Assembly (NCBI GenBank): GCA_009694295.1
Contig: SHVJ01000010.1
Location: forward strand, 1 to 36,340
DNA: 36,340 nucleotides
DNA from: Acidimicrobiia bacterium
GTDB lineage: Bacteria; Actinomycetota; Acidimicrobiia; IMCC26256; PALSA-555
Reading direction: 5' to 3'
In this document: one piece after another, positions 1-7,212 of the stretch
How positions within the stretch are numbered: position 1 is the first letter of the stretch
How the letters are laid out: every line of letters begins with the position of its first letter
Translations under genes and position numbers: made by a program
Notes under the pieces: generated by a model
Database searches by the model: none
What the model was told of the DNA's origin: nothing
The model's input: only the letters and a program-made list of their open reading frames with translations

Positions 1-19
1 AGAACCTACTAGTGGGCGT

Positions 20-1417
20 TTACACGTCCGAGTACTGGCTGATCGTTGCCACGCAGCGCACGTCGTTGGCGCCGGTCGAGTCGAGGCTCACACCAACCTC
101 GAACTTCAGCGCCTTGCCCGGGACGAGTTGGCTGCCGAGGTCGGACTCGTCGAGCGACTCAGAAGTGGCGCCCACCATGGCCCCGCCACTGAACAGCCCA
201 CAGATCATGTCGACGGCGTTGACCGCCTTCTTGGAGCGATTGGTGATCGTGCCGACCGCGTGGCCGCTGCCGTCGAGGCCGACATCCGAGATCTCGAACT
301 TCCAAGCGGCCGGGTCGAAGCCGGCCTCTTCCCTGATCGCACGACCGGGACGCTGGAATGCGTACGCGTTCGTGAGCACCCGCAGGCTGAAGGGAGTGCC
401 GGCGAACTCCCTGGGGGTGCCGGGCAGGAGGGGTGCGGCATACACCGTGCTGTGGGGAGCGACGTAGAGCGGTACATCGGATGACCGGCTCCCGATCACC
501 TTCCCATCGGCGGCGAGGACGTCGAACACCACATGGACGCCCCAGGCGAACTGATCCGTGGGGTTCTCGATCACCGCGCCCACCGAGTACTCGTCGAGAC
601 TCGTCAGCGCGAACCCCGCGTCCTGCACGGTGAGCTGCTCGGCACGGGCACCGACCCGGGCTTCGAGGTACTCGACCCGTCCGGAGCACCGCAGGTCGTC
701 GGGCTCCAGCCCGCCGACGAGGTTCGGTGCCTGGACGCCGGCCTCGGCACCTTCGGGGATGATCGGGAGCACCATGTGACCACCGCCGACCACGTCGCTG
801 CCCTCGAACGCGACGCATGTCACGTCGAGGCCTGCGAGCTCGTTGCCCGACACGCTGCGCACGCTCCCCACGATTGAGCTCGCGATGCCCATCGGGTCGG
901 ATGCCGGGATGGAGGAGTCCTGGTACGTGAGGTCGGCGAACTCCAGCGCGACGTCGGCGAGCGCCACGGGTGTGTCGGTCTGGAAGTCGTACTGCGCGTC
1001 CTCTCCCCAGGCGCGCGCGCTCATCATCTCGCCCACGCCGGTGACCTTCGCGGTGAGCTTCACCGGCACCTTCTTCTCGGGGTACGTCGTCGTCCAGGTG
1101 GCGTACGAGTCGTCACCCGGGGCGATATAGGCGAGCGTCGTCTGGTTGTCGATGATGGTGCGGCCGCGCTGATCCTTCAGGGTGAGGACCACCACCACGT
1201 CGACGGCCACCTTGCCGGTTGGGTTGCTCACGACCGCAGCGGCGGTCACCTCGCCGGCGTACGTAGCGTCGGGCTCGTCGGGGTTGAAGGTGAAGCCCGA
1301 CGCGGTCACCTTCGGCCGGGCCGCGACGTGCGCGGTGGCCGCGGCCGTGCCAGCGAAGGCGATCGGTGCGCCAAGGGCCGCGGCGATGATCACGGCCAGG
1401 ATCCGAGATGAGCCCAT
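20..1417 (-). CDS. Secreted protein with repeated beta-sandwich (FxLYD-like) domains
   Basis: The 465-residue product starts with an export signal: a short charged stretch (MGSSR), a hydrophobic core (ILAVIIAAALGAPIAFAG) and an Ala-rich cleavage region near residues 20-32. The rest reads as about four similar all-beta units of roughly 100 residues. Each has a pattern of hydrophobic strands, a 'NPT/NRS' turn (VVSNPTGKVAVDV, VIENPTDQFAWGV, TITNRSKKAVNAV) and an 'APGxxxxxxT' type loop. This resembles FxLYD or similar extracellular immunoglobulin-like modules, which bind or space but are not enzymes. Pairs of cysteines in units 2 and 4 could form disulfides. I see no lipobox and no membrane anchor, so it is probably released or wall-associated. 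The ATG start directly abuts a perfect 19-bp palindrome. Function unknown; the fold assignment is inferred from pattern only. Confidence 0.8.
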   Translation of the reverse strand: MGSSRILAVIIAAALGAPIAFAGTAAATAHVAARPKVTASGFTFNPDEPDATYAGEVTAAAVVSNPTGKVAVDVVVVLTLKDQRGRTIIDNQTTLAYIAPGDDSYATWTTTYPEKKVPVKLTAKVTGVGEMMSARAWGEDAQYDFQTDTPVALADVALEFADLTYQDSSIPASDPMGIASSIVGSVRSVSGNELAGLDVTCVAFEGSDVVGGGHMVLPIIPEGAEAGVQAPNLVGGLEPDDLRCSGRVEYLEARVGARAEQLTVQDAGFALTSLDEYSVGAVIENPTDQFAWGVHVVFDVLAADGKVIGSRSSDVPLYVAPHSTVYAAPLLPGTPREFAGTPFSLRVLTNAYAFQRPGRAIREEAGFDPAAWKFEISDVGLDGSGHAVGTITNRSKKAVNAVDMICGLFSGGAMVGATSESLDESDLGSQLVPGKALKFEVGVSLDSTGANDVRCVATISQYSDV

Positions 1418-1436
1418 GTGCCGACTATGTCGGCAC
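1418..1436. promoter_or_regulatory. Perfect 19-bp palindrome abutting a start codon
   Basis: GTGCCGAC-tat-GTCGGCAC has 8-bp perfect arms and a 3-base centre. It ends on the base next to the ATG of the secreted-protein gene, exactly where its ribosome-binding site should lie. It could be a repressor operator or, in RNA, a hairpin hiding the initiation region. No Shine-Dalgarno sequence is visible between it and the start. Confidence 0.5.
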
Positions 1437-1500
1437 GACCCGACCCGGAACAGGGCCGAAGGTCACCGGCACACGGGCCTGAGACGGCGCTCCTGCCGGC

Positions 1501-1686
1501 TCAGCAGGCTGAGGTGATTGCCTTGGCGAGACCCGTGTTCTTCTGAACCGCGGGGATGAGGGTGTCGAGGGAGAAGTCGTTGAGCGCCGAGACGGCGTTG
1601 CCGAGCGCGTCCCCAAGCGCGAACAACGACTCCGATGCACCGGTTGGGTTCGCCAGGTCGACGCTGGCCAGGGCTGGCCGGACCTA
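1501..1686 (-). pseudogene. 61-codon coding-like remnant in frame after an amber stop
   Basis: Directly after the TAG that ends the cyclic-nucleotide-binding gene, the same frame stays open for about 60 codons to a TGA. It encodes an orderly peptide (ASVDLANPTGASESLFALG, ALNDFSLDTLIPAVQKNTG) ending in AKAITSAC. Third positions are mostly G or C, as in real genes here, and the composition is that of a helical protein rather than the Arg/Ser/Pro-rich shadow frames. There is no ATG or GTG near its beginning; the only standard start is a TTG about 20 codons in. It may be the C-terminal part of a neighbour gene that lost its beginning, a tail cut off by a nonsense mutation, or a readthrough extension. 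I cannot decide between these. Confidence 0.45.
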
Positions 1687-2106
1687 CTGGACGGCTTGGG
1701 CGTCGTAGGCGCGCAGGCGCCGGGCGAGTCCGGCGAGCAGTTTGTGCGCGAACCCGGGCACCTCGTCGATGAGGGCGGCGAACTCACGCTGGCCCAGCAC
1801 GACGAGCTCCATCGGAGTCGATGCGGTGATGGTGGCGTTGCGCGGCGCCCGGTCGAGCAGCGCGAGGTCGCCGAAGAAGTCGCCGGGCCCGAGGGTTGCG
1901 ACCTCTTGACCATGTCGCGTGACCTTGGCGTTGCCGTCGATGATCACGAAGAACTCGGCGCCGGCAGCGCCTTCGCTGACCAGCACTTTGCCGGTGTCGA
2001 CCCGAATGTCCTCGGCCCGACGCGCGACCTGTTGGAGGTCCTTCTTCGAGCACGCCGAGAACAGCGGCACCTCGGCCAGGTGGTCAACGAACGTTTCCTT
2101 CGCCAT
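1684..2106 (-). CDS. Stand-alone cyclic nucleotide-binding domain protein
   Basis: A 140-residue protein consisting almost entirely of one Crp/cNMP-binding beta-barrel. The phosphate-binding cassette is seen as PGDFFGDLALLDRAPRNATI (about residues 74-93): the Gly-Asp, a Leu-Ala-Leu in place of the more usual GE(L/I)ALL, and the Arg-Asn-Ala that normally contacts the cyclic phosphate. The N-terminus (VPLFSACSKKDLQQVARRAE) is the typical lead-in helix. The canonical glutamate of the cassette appears as Asp (FFGDLA), so ligand binding is plausible but not certain. There is no helix-turn-helix after the barrel, so it is not a Crp-type transcription factor; it may regulate a partner protein. A TAGATT element lies 8 bases before the ATG with no Shine-Dalgarno, suggesting a leaderless message. 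Confidence 0.88.
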   Translation of the reverse strand: MAKETFVDHLAEVPLFSACSKKDLQQVARRAEDIRVDTGKVLVSEGAAGAEFFVIIDGNAKVTRHGQEVATLGPGDFFGDLALLDRAPRNATITASTPMELVVLGQREFAALIDEVPGFAHKLLAGLARRLRAYDAQAVQ

Positions 2107-2120
2107 GGCCAGGGAATCTA
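2107..2120 (-). promoter_or_regulatory. -10 element for a leaderless start of the cNMP-binding gene
   Basis: On the minus strand TAGATT is followed by CCCTGGCC and then the ATG. The 8-base spacing puts transcription initiation at or next to the start codon. I do not see a convincing -35 element. Confidence 0.4.
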
Positions 2121-2212
2121 GCGACAGTGCCGGATTCGTGCCTTGCGAAATGGGCTGAGTGTCGCGGATCTGGCGGAATCACCTCAGAGGGGGAATAGCG
2201 AGGCACCGAGCA

Positions 2213-2237
2213 AAGTTGATACCGTCACACTCAAGTT
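2213..2237. promoter_or_regulatory. HAIR-like HspR operator upstream of dnaK
   Basis: AAGTTGAT-accgtcac-ACTCAAGTT contains TTGA-N11-TCAA, the core spacing of the HspR-associated inverted repeat (published consensus CTTGAGT-N7-ACTCAAG). The right half ACTCAAG matches the consensus exactly; the left half is diverged. It lies about 60 bases before the dnaK start, and hspR is the fourth gene of the same operon, so autoregulation of the operon is the expected role. Confidence 0.65.
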
Positions 2238-2292
2238 CGCAATCTCCTATTCCGACAACCAACTCTCAGTACCAACTCGTGGAGGAAATCCC

Positions 2293-4131
2293 ATGCCCAG
2301 AGCCGTAGGCATCGACCTCGGTACCACCAACTCGGTCGTTGCGACCCTCGACGCGGGCGAGCCCACCGTGATCCCGAACGCCGAAGGCCAGCGCACCACG
2401 CCATCGGTCGTCGCGTTCTCCAAGACCGGCGAAGTGCTCGTCGGCGAGGTGGCCAAGCGCCAGGCGATCACCAACCCCGACCGCACCGTCCGCTCGGTGA
2501 AGCGCGAGATGGGCACGAGCTGGTCGCTCGACATCGACGGCAAGAAGTACACGCCGCAGGAGATCTCGGCCCGCATCCTCCAGAAGCTCAAGCGGGATGC
2601 GGAGGCGTACCTCGGCGACACTGTCACGCAGGCCGTCGTCACCGTGCCCGCGTACTTCGACGACGCACAGCGTCAGGCCACCCAGGAGGCCGGTCAGATC
2701 GCGGGGCTCGAGGTCTTGCGCATCATCAACGAACCGACTGCGGCCGCGCTCGCATACGGCCTCGACAAGGACACCGACCAGACCATCCTCGTGTTCGACC
2801 TCGGCGGCGGCACCTTCGACGTGTCACTGCTCGACATCGGCGACGGCGTCTTCGAGGTGAAGTCGACGGCCGGGAACACACACCTCGGTGGTGACGACTG
2901 GGACCAGCGCGTCGTCGACTGGATGGTGCAGGAGTTCAAGAACGCGCACGGCGTCGACCTCTCGGTCGACAAGATGGCCGCGCAACGACTGAAGGAAGCG
3001 GCGGAGAAGGCGAAGATCGAGCTCTCGGCCGTGCAAGAGACCACGATCAACCTGCCGTTCATCACCGCAACGCAAGACGGACCCCTGCACCTCGAGCAGA
3101 CGCTCTCGCGCGCCAAGTTTCAAGAGCTGACGGCGGATCTGCTCGAGGCCTGCAAGGGCCCCGTCGAGCAGGCCGTGAAGGACGCGGGCGTCGACAAGTC
3201 GAAGGTGGACCACGTCATCCTCGTGGGCGGTTCCACGCGGATGCCTGCGGTCGTCGACCTCGTTCGGGAGATCATCGGCAAGGACGCACACAAGGGTGTG
3301 AACCCCGACGAGGTGGTTGCGATCGGTGCTGCGATCCAGGCCGGCGTGCTCAAAGGCGACGTCAAGGACGTGCTGCTCCTCGACGTGACGCCGCTGTCGC
3401 TCGGCATCGAGACCAAGGGTCAGATCATGACCAAGCTCATCGAGCGCAACACCACGATCCCGACCAAGCGGTCGGAGGTGTTCACGACCGCGGACGACAA
3501 CCAGTCGAGCGTCGAGATCAAGGTGCTCCAGGGCGAGAGCGACATGGCGTACCGCAACAAGACGCTCGGCACGTTCCAGCTCGTCGGCATCCCGCCGGCT
3601 CAGCGTGGTGTGCCGCAGGTCGAAGTCACGTTCGACATCGACGCCAACGGCATCGTGCACGTCTCGGCGAAGGATCTCGGGACGGGAAAGGAACAGCAGA
3701 TGACGATCACCGGCGGTACCGCGCTCGATCGCGACGAGATCGACCGGATGATGAAGGAAGCCGAGGAGCACGCCGAGGAAGACAAGCAACGCCGCGAGGC
3801 GGTCGAGTTCCGCAACAACGCCGACTCGCTCGTGTACCAGACCGAGAAGCTGCTCAAGGACCAGGCCGACAAGGTCGGGGACGACGACAAGGTGAAGATC
3901 GAGGCCGCGCTCGGCGAGCTCAAGGAAGCGCTCGCGGGCGAGGACGTCGATGCGATACGGGCGAAGCACGAGGCGCTCATTCAGGCGAGCCAGGAGTTCG
4001 CGCAGCGGCTGTACCAGTCGGCCCAGCAGGAGCAGGCGGCCGGCGACGCCGGTGCGAGCGACCCGGCTGCTTCCGACGACGACGTCGCCGACGCCGAGAT
4101 CGTGGACGAGGGCGAAGAGCAGAGCGCGTAA
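2293..4131 (+). CDS. dnaK: Hsp70 chaperone DnaK
   Basis: ATP-dependent chaperone that binds exposed hydrophobic segments of unfolded proteins in the cytoplasm. All three Hsp70 signatures are present: IDLGTTNS near residue 7, the phosphate loop [17 protein letters not shown] near 168, and [17 protein letters not shown] near 309. A substrate-binding beta domain and a helical lid follow, with a typical acidic tail ([13 protein letters not shown]). The ORF track opens 50 codons earlier, but the ATG preceded by GGAGGAAA is the right start because the protein then begins [10 protein letters not shown], giving the usual 612 residues. The stop and the grpE ATG share one base (TAATG), so the two are translationally coupled. 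Regulation by HspR through the upstream repeat is likely. Confidence 0.98.
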   Translation: MPRAVGIDLGTTNSVVATLDAGEPTVIPNAEGQRTTPSVVAFSKTGEVLVGEVAKRQAITNPDRTVRSVKREMGTSWSLDIDGKKYTPQEISARILQKLKRDAEAYLGDTVTQAVVTVPAYFDDAQRQATQEAGQIAGLEVLRIINEPTAAALAYGLDKDTDQTILVFDLGGGTFDVSLLDIGDGVFEVKSTAGNTHLGGDDWDQRVVDWMVQEFKNAHGVDLSVDKMAAQRLKEAAEKAKIELSAVQETTINLPFITATQDGPLHLEQTLSRAKFQELTADLLEACKGPVEQAVKDAGVDKSKVDHVILVGGSTRMPAVVDLVREIIGKDAHKGVNPDEVVAIGAAIQAGVLKGDVKDVLLLDVTPLSLGIETKGQIMTKLIERNTTIPTKRSEVFTTADDNQSSVEIKVLQGESDMAYRNKTLGTFQLVGIPPAQRGVPQVEVTFDIDANGIVHVSAKDLGTGKEQQMTITGGTALDRDEIDRMMKEAEEHAEEDKQRREAVEFRNNADSLVYQTEKLLKDQADKVGDDDKVKIEAALGELKEALAGEDVDAIRAKHEALIQASQEFAQRLYQSAQQEQAAGDAGASDPAASDDDVADAEIVDEGEEQSA

Positions 4132-4664
4132 TGGGCGACGAAGTCCGCGAGGACATTGACGACGCTGACGTCGAGCAGACGGCCGACGAGGCCGAAGCGA
4201 CTGTGGAGGCGGACCTCGTCGCGCTCGCGGCTGAACGCGACGACTTCCGTGAGCTCGCCCAGCGTGTGCAAGCCGACTTCGAGAACTATCGGAAGCGGAT
4301 GCTGCGCGAGCAGACCGACAAGATGGAGCGGGCCAACGAAGGGCTCGTCGAGCAGCTCCTTTCGGTGCTCGACAGCTTCGAGCTCGCGCTCTCCAACATC
4401 CCGAACGGTGATGGAGACGCGGACGAAAAGGTCCGCAAGGGCGTCGAGCTCGTGTACGCCGAGCTACTCGGTGTGCTTGAGAAGTCCGGGCTCGAGCGAA
4501 TCGATGCGTTTGGGAAGCCGTTCGACCCACACGAGCACGAAGCCGTCGCGCAAGAAGACGGTGACGGTGAGCCGGTGGTCTGCGACATCCTCCGGTCGGG
4601 ATACCGACTGAAGGGCCGCGTGCTGCGTCCGGCCACCGTGAGGGTCACGCGCGCAGGAGCCTGA
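4131..4664 (+). CDS. grpE: Nucleotide exchange factor GrpE
   Basis: Cytoplasmic dimer that releases ADP from DnaK and resets its cycle. The 177-residue product has the expected order: an acidic, disordered N-terminus (residues 1-25), a long dimerising helix (AERDDFRELAQRVQADFENY, about 30-65), a four-helix region, and a C-terminal beta wing containing the family motif (DPHEHEAVAQED...SGYRLKGRVLRPATVRV). It starts on the last base of the dnaK stop codon and ends four bases before dnaJ, which fixes it in the operon. Nothing is missing. Confidence 0.96.
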   Translation: MGDEVREDIDDADVEQTADEAEATVEADLVALAAERDDFRELAQRVQADFENYRKRMLREQTDKMERANEGLVEQLLSVLDSFELALSNIPNGDGDADEKVRKGVELVYAELLGVLEKSGLERIDAFGKPFDPHEHEAVAQEDGDGEPVVCDILRSGYRLKGRVLRPATVRVTRAGA

Positions 4665-4668
4665 CTGT

Positions 4669-5802
4669 ATGGCGCCGCAACGAGAGTGGTTCGATACCGA
4701 CTACTACCAACTGCTGGGCCTGAGTTCCGACGCGTCCGAGAAAGACATCCAGAAGGCGTACCGCAACCTCGCGAAGCAGTTTCACCCCGACGCGAACCCG
4801 GGCGACGCGTCCGCGGAGGCGCGCTTCAAGGAAATCTCCGCCGCGAACGACGTGCTCGGCGATCCTGAGAAGCGCAAGGAGTACGACGAGGTGCGCGCGA
4901 TGGTCGCGAGCGGTCGCGGCCCGGGCGGCTTCGGTGGCCGCGGCTTCGGAGGCGCCAGCTTCGACTTCGGTGAGGGCGGAGGTCTAGGCGACCTGTTTGG
5001 CGGACTGTTCGGCAACGCCGGCGGACGTCAGCGCGGTGGTCGCCAGCCAAACGCGCCGCAACGCGGTCAAGACCTCGAGACCGAGCTGAAGCTCGACTTC
5101 CTCGACGCCGTGCACGGTGTCGAGACGACGGTCGGGCTCACGTCGGATGCGGCGTGCTCAAAGTGCAACGGCAGCGGCTCAGAGCCCGGCACGCGGCCCG
5201 AGGTCTGCCCTACGTGTCACGGCAGCGGATCGGTCGCGGTCGACCAGGGTCCGTTTTCGTTCTCGCAGGTGTGCTCAACGTGCGGTGGACGCGGTCAGGT
5301 GATCACGAGTCCGTGCAAGAAGTGCCATGGGTCTGGTGTCGAGCGTCGGCGCCGCAACGTGAAGGTGCGCATCCCTGCGGGAGTTCGCGACGCCCAGCGC
5401 ATCCGCGTGAAGGGGCGTGGTGGCGCGGGTCGAAACCGCGGGCCGTCGGGCGATCTGTACGTGATCGTCCACGTGAGCAAGCACCCACTCTTCGGACGCA
5501 AGGGCGCCAAGGACCTCACGCTCGCTGTTCCGGTCACCTTCCCCGAAGCCGCGCTCGGTATGCAGGTGAAGGTCCCCACGCTCGCCGAACCCGTCACCGT
5601 GAAGGTGCCCGCCGGTACGGCGAGCGGCACGACCGTTCGCGTGCGCGGTCGAGGCATCAAGCCCGCCAAGGGCGATGCGGGCGACCTCCTCGTTACGTTC
5701 GAGGTTGTGGTGCCCAAGAAGCTCACAGCCGACCAACGCGCCGCGGCGGAAGCCCTCGCGGAGAAGCTCGACGACAACCCACGCGCGCACCTGGGGGTGT
5801 GA
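4669..5802 (+). CDS. dnaJ: Hsp40 co-chaperone DnaJ
   Basis: Delivers substrates to DnaK and stimulates its ATPase. The J domain spans about residues 10-75 with the essential HPD at 39-41. A Gly/Phe-rich linker follows (GGFGGRGFGGASFDFGEGGG). The zinc-binding domain has all four CxxCxGxG-type repeats (CSKCNGSG, CPTCHGSG, CSTCGGRG, CKKCHGSG) at about 164-222, the third with GGRG as is common. The two C-terminal beta-barrel substrate-binding domains complete a normal 377-residue class A protein. The slightly extended N-terminus (MAPQREWFDTDYYQLLG) is usual for the actinobacterial DnaJ encoded beside hspR. Confidence 0.97.
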   Translation: MAPQREWFDTDYYQLLGLSSDASEKDIQKAYRNLAKQFHPDANPGDASAEARFKEISAANDVLGDPEKRKEYDEVRAMVASGRGPGGFGGRGFGGASFDFGEGGGLGDLFGGLFGNAGGRQRGGRQPNAPQRGQDLETELKLDFLDAVHGVETTVGLTSDAACSKCNGSGSEPGTRPEVCPTCHGSGSVAVDQGPFSFSQVCSTCGGRGQVITSPCKKCHGSGVERRRRNVKVRIPAGVRDAQRIRVKGRGGAGRNRGPSGDLYVIVHVSKHPLFGRKGAKDLTLAVPVTFPEAALGMQVKVPTLAEPVTVKVPAGTASGTTVRVRGRGIKPAKGDAGDLLVTFEVVVPKKLTADQRAAAEALAEKLDDNPRAHLGV

Positions 5803-5804
5803 CG

Positions 5805-6152
5805 ATGGCCAACGATCCGAGCGAACGCAGCCAGCAAGAACGAGCGCTCTACATCATCTCGGTGGCGGCCGAGCTGGCGGGTGTGCATGCGCAGACGTTG
5901 CGCATCTACGAACGCAAAGGACTCATCGAGCCGGCGCGTACGCAGGGCGGAAGCCGGCGCTACTCCGAACGCGACATCCAGCTCTTGCAGCGGATCCAGG
6001 AGCTCACGAACGAAGGCGTCGGCTTGATGGGAGTGCGCAAGATCCTGGAGCTGGAAGACGATCTCGCAACTGCGTTGGCGCACATCCGAGATCTGGAGGT
6101 GGCGCTCGAGCGGGCGCGCGCCGCCGCGCGTGGAGCCGTCAGCTCGAAGTGA
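5805..6152 (+). CDS. hspR: Heat-shock repressor HspR (MerR family)
   Basis: Transcriptional repressor of chaperone genes that works with DnaK as co-repressor in Streptomyces and mycobacteria. The 115-residue product carries a MerR-type winged helix-turn-helix: YIISVAAELAGVHAQTLRIYERKGLIEPART at about 17-47, then GGSRRYSERDIQLLQRIQEL, followed by a C-terminal helix suited to dimerisation. Position as the last gene of dnaK-grpE-dnaJ is the classic arrangement. The ATG lies three bases after the dnaJ stop; a GTG two codons earlier, overlapping that stop as GTGA, is an equally possible start. Its 3' end overlaps the convergent DUF2510 gene by 14 bases. Likely targets are the HAIR-like repeats before dnaK and clpB. 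Confidence 0.95.
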   Translation: MANDPSERSQQERALYIISVAAELAGVHAQTLRIYERKGLIEPARTQGGSRRYSERDIQLLQRIQELTNEGVGLMGVRKILELEDDLATALAHIRDLEVALERARAAARGAVSSK

Positions 6153-7062
6153 TCGAGGCGAGGAACATGGTCAGCTCCTCATCGCTGACTTGTGTGCGCG
6201 GCTCGCGGACCGTGATCCCGACGAGAAGCGGTCGGCCACCCGCAGTCCGGCCCGTGTACTGCACCACCCGCACCTCGGGCTTCGTCGTGCTGTCGACGAA
6301 CTCGATTCGGAACGCCGGCGCGCCGGCGAGGCGCGCCTCGGTAGCTGAAGCGAGTCGGAAGTTGACCAGGTGCCTCGCGATGAGGTCGGCCGAGGTCGAC
6401 ACCACGAGGTCTTCGAGGCGGATCGCCGCCTGGCCGTCGCTCGTGCCGGCCACGACCGACACCGTGTTCTGCTCGTCGGCCGGTACCGATGTGGAGCCGA
6501 CGATGAAGTTGATCCCTTCACCCGGAACGCGCTTGTCGACGTGCCACTCCTCGGGGTACTTCAGGGCGAAGTCGGCGTCGTCATCCCGGTACGCGATGCG
6601 GTCGTCGACGATCGGGCGGGCGTCGCCACCGAGCATCGCGGTGCCGACGCCGGCGCCCGCGGCGATCATGAGCACAGCGACGCCGAGTACGGCCCATGCG
6701 CGACGATTCCGGGGCGGGTGGGGACGCCTCGGGCCTTCCGCCGCGGCGGGCGCCCCGACGGGCGCGACCTCGACGGGCGTCGAAGTCGGAAGCTCCGCCG
6801 GTGCTGGCGTGGGCATCGGCGCCGGTGGCGTCTGGATCGTGAGGTCGATGAGCGGCACCGGGGGAGCCGCGATCTGTGGCTCGGGCGGTGCGAGATCGGC
6901 AATCGCCGCGTGCCAGGAGATGGCGTCGGAGCCGGCTTCGAGCTTGGCGATCCGGGCGACCCACGAGGTGCCGTCCCACCAGCGCAGGCGCGACGGATCG
7001 AGCGGATCCGGATGCCAGCCCGGGCCGACCAGGTTGACGTGGTTCGTAGCCTCCCCATGCAC
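6139..7062 (-). CDS. DUF2510 membrane-anchored protein with an extracytoplasmic DcrB/PsbP-like domain
   Basis: The N-terminus holds a DUF2510 motif (GPGWHPDPLDPSRLRWWDG, residues about 13-31), a short WW-like module common in actinobacterial membrane proteins. A Pro/Ala-rich linker follows, then one transmembrane helix (AWAVLGVAVLMIAAGAGVGTAM, about 143-164), then an outside domain of about 130 residues. The phrase DADFALKYPEEWHVDK is the hallmark opening of DcrB/PsbP-like folds, which in many secreted proteins form a compact sheet domain with no known activity. It is divergent from clpB and convergent with hspR, splitting the stress cluster. Role unknown; it may belong to envelope maintenance rather than heat shock. 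Confidence 0.85.
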   Translation of the reverse strand: MHGEATNHVNLVGPGWHPDPLDPSRLRWWDGTSWVARIAKLEAGSDAISWHAAIADLAPPEPQIAAPPVPLIDLTIQTPPAPMPTPAPAELPTSTPVEVAPVGAPAAAEGPRRPHPPRNRRAWAVLGVAVLMIAAGAGVGTAMLGGDARPIVDDRIAYRDDDADFALKYPEEWHVDKRVPGEGINFIVGSTSVPADEQNTVSVVAGTSDGQAAIRLEDLVVSTSADLIARHLVNFRLASATEARLAGAPAFRIEFVDSTTKPEVRVVQYTGRTAGGRPLLVGITVREPRTQVSDEELTMFLASITSS

Positions 7063-7132
7063 GATCTGTCGAGGATGGCACAGGCATCAGCGCACTTCGG
7101 GGCACAGAAATCGCCCCGGACCCGGAATGCGA

Positions 7133-7157
7133 AAGTTGATGGTTGTGTTATCAACTT
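7133..7157. promoter_or_regulatory. Perfect HAIR-like HspR operator upstream of clpB
   Basis: AAGTTGAT-N9-ATCAACTT is a perfect 8-bp inverted repeat about 55 bases before the clpB start. Its TTGA-N11-TCAA core has exactly the geometry of the published HAIR element and of the site before dnaK, with altered outer bases. HspR control of clpB is known in other actinobacteria. The repeat also lies in the divergent region shared with the DUF2510 gene. Confidence 0.7.
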
Positions 7158-7212
7158 CACCAACCGACCCAACCTCCAACTCAACTTCCAACCCAAGTGA
7201 GGTGCACGGCAC

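Noticed and set aside
1684-1686. Programmed pyrrolysine or other amber recoding
   Set aside because: No sign of pyrrolysine machinery in the window, and the cNMP domain is complete at the stop.
1425-1913. 162-residue minus-strand ORF overlapping the cNMP-binding gene and the remnant
   Set aside because: Different frame with Ser/Pro/Arg-rich shadow sequence; the remnant frame (1501-1686) looks more coding-like.
2824-4530. 568-residue minus-strand ORF opposite dnaK/grpE
   Set aside because: Arg/Leu/His-rich shadow of a high-GC gene; dnaK and grpE on the other strand are certain.
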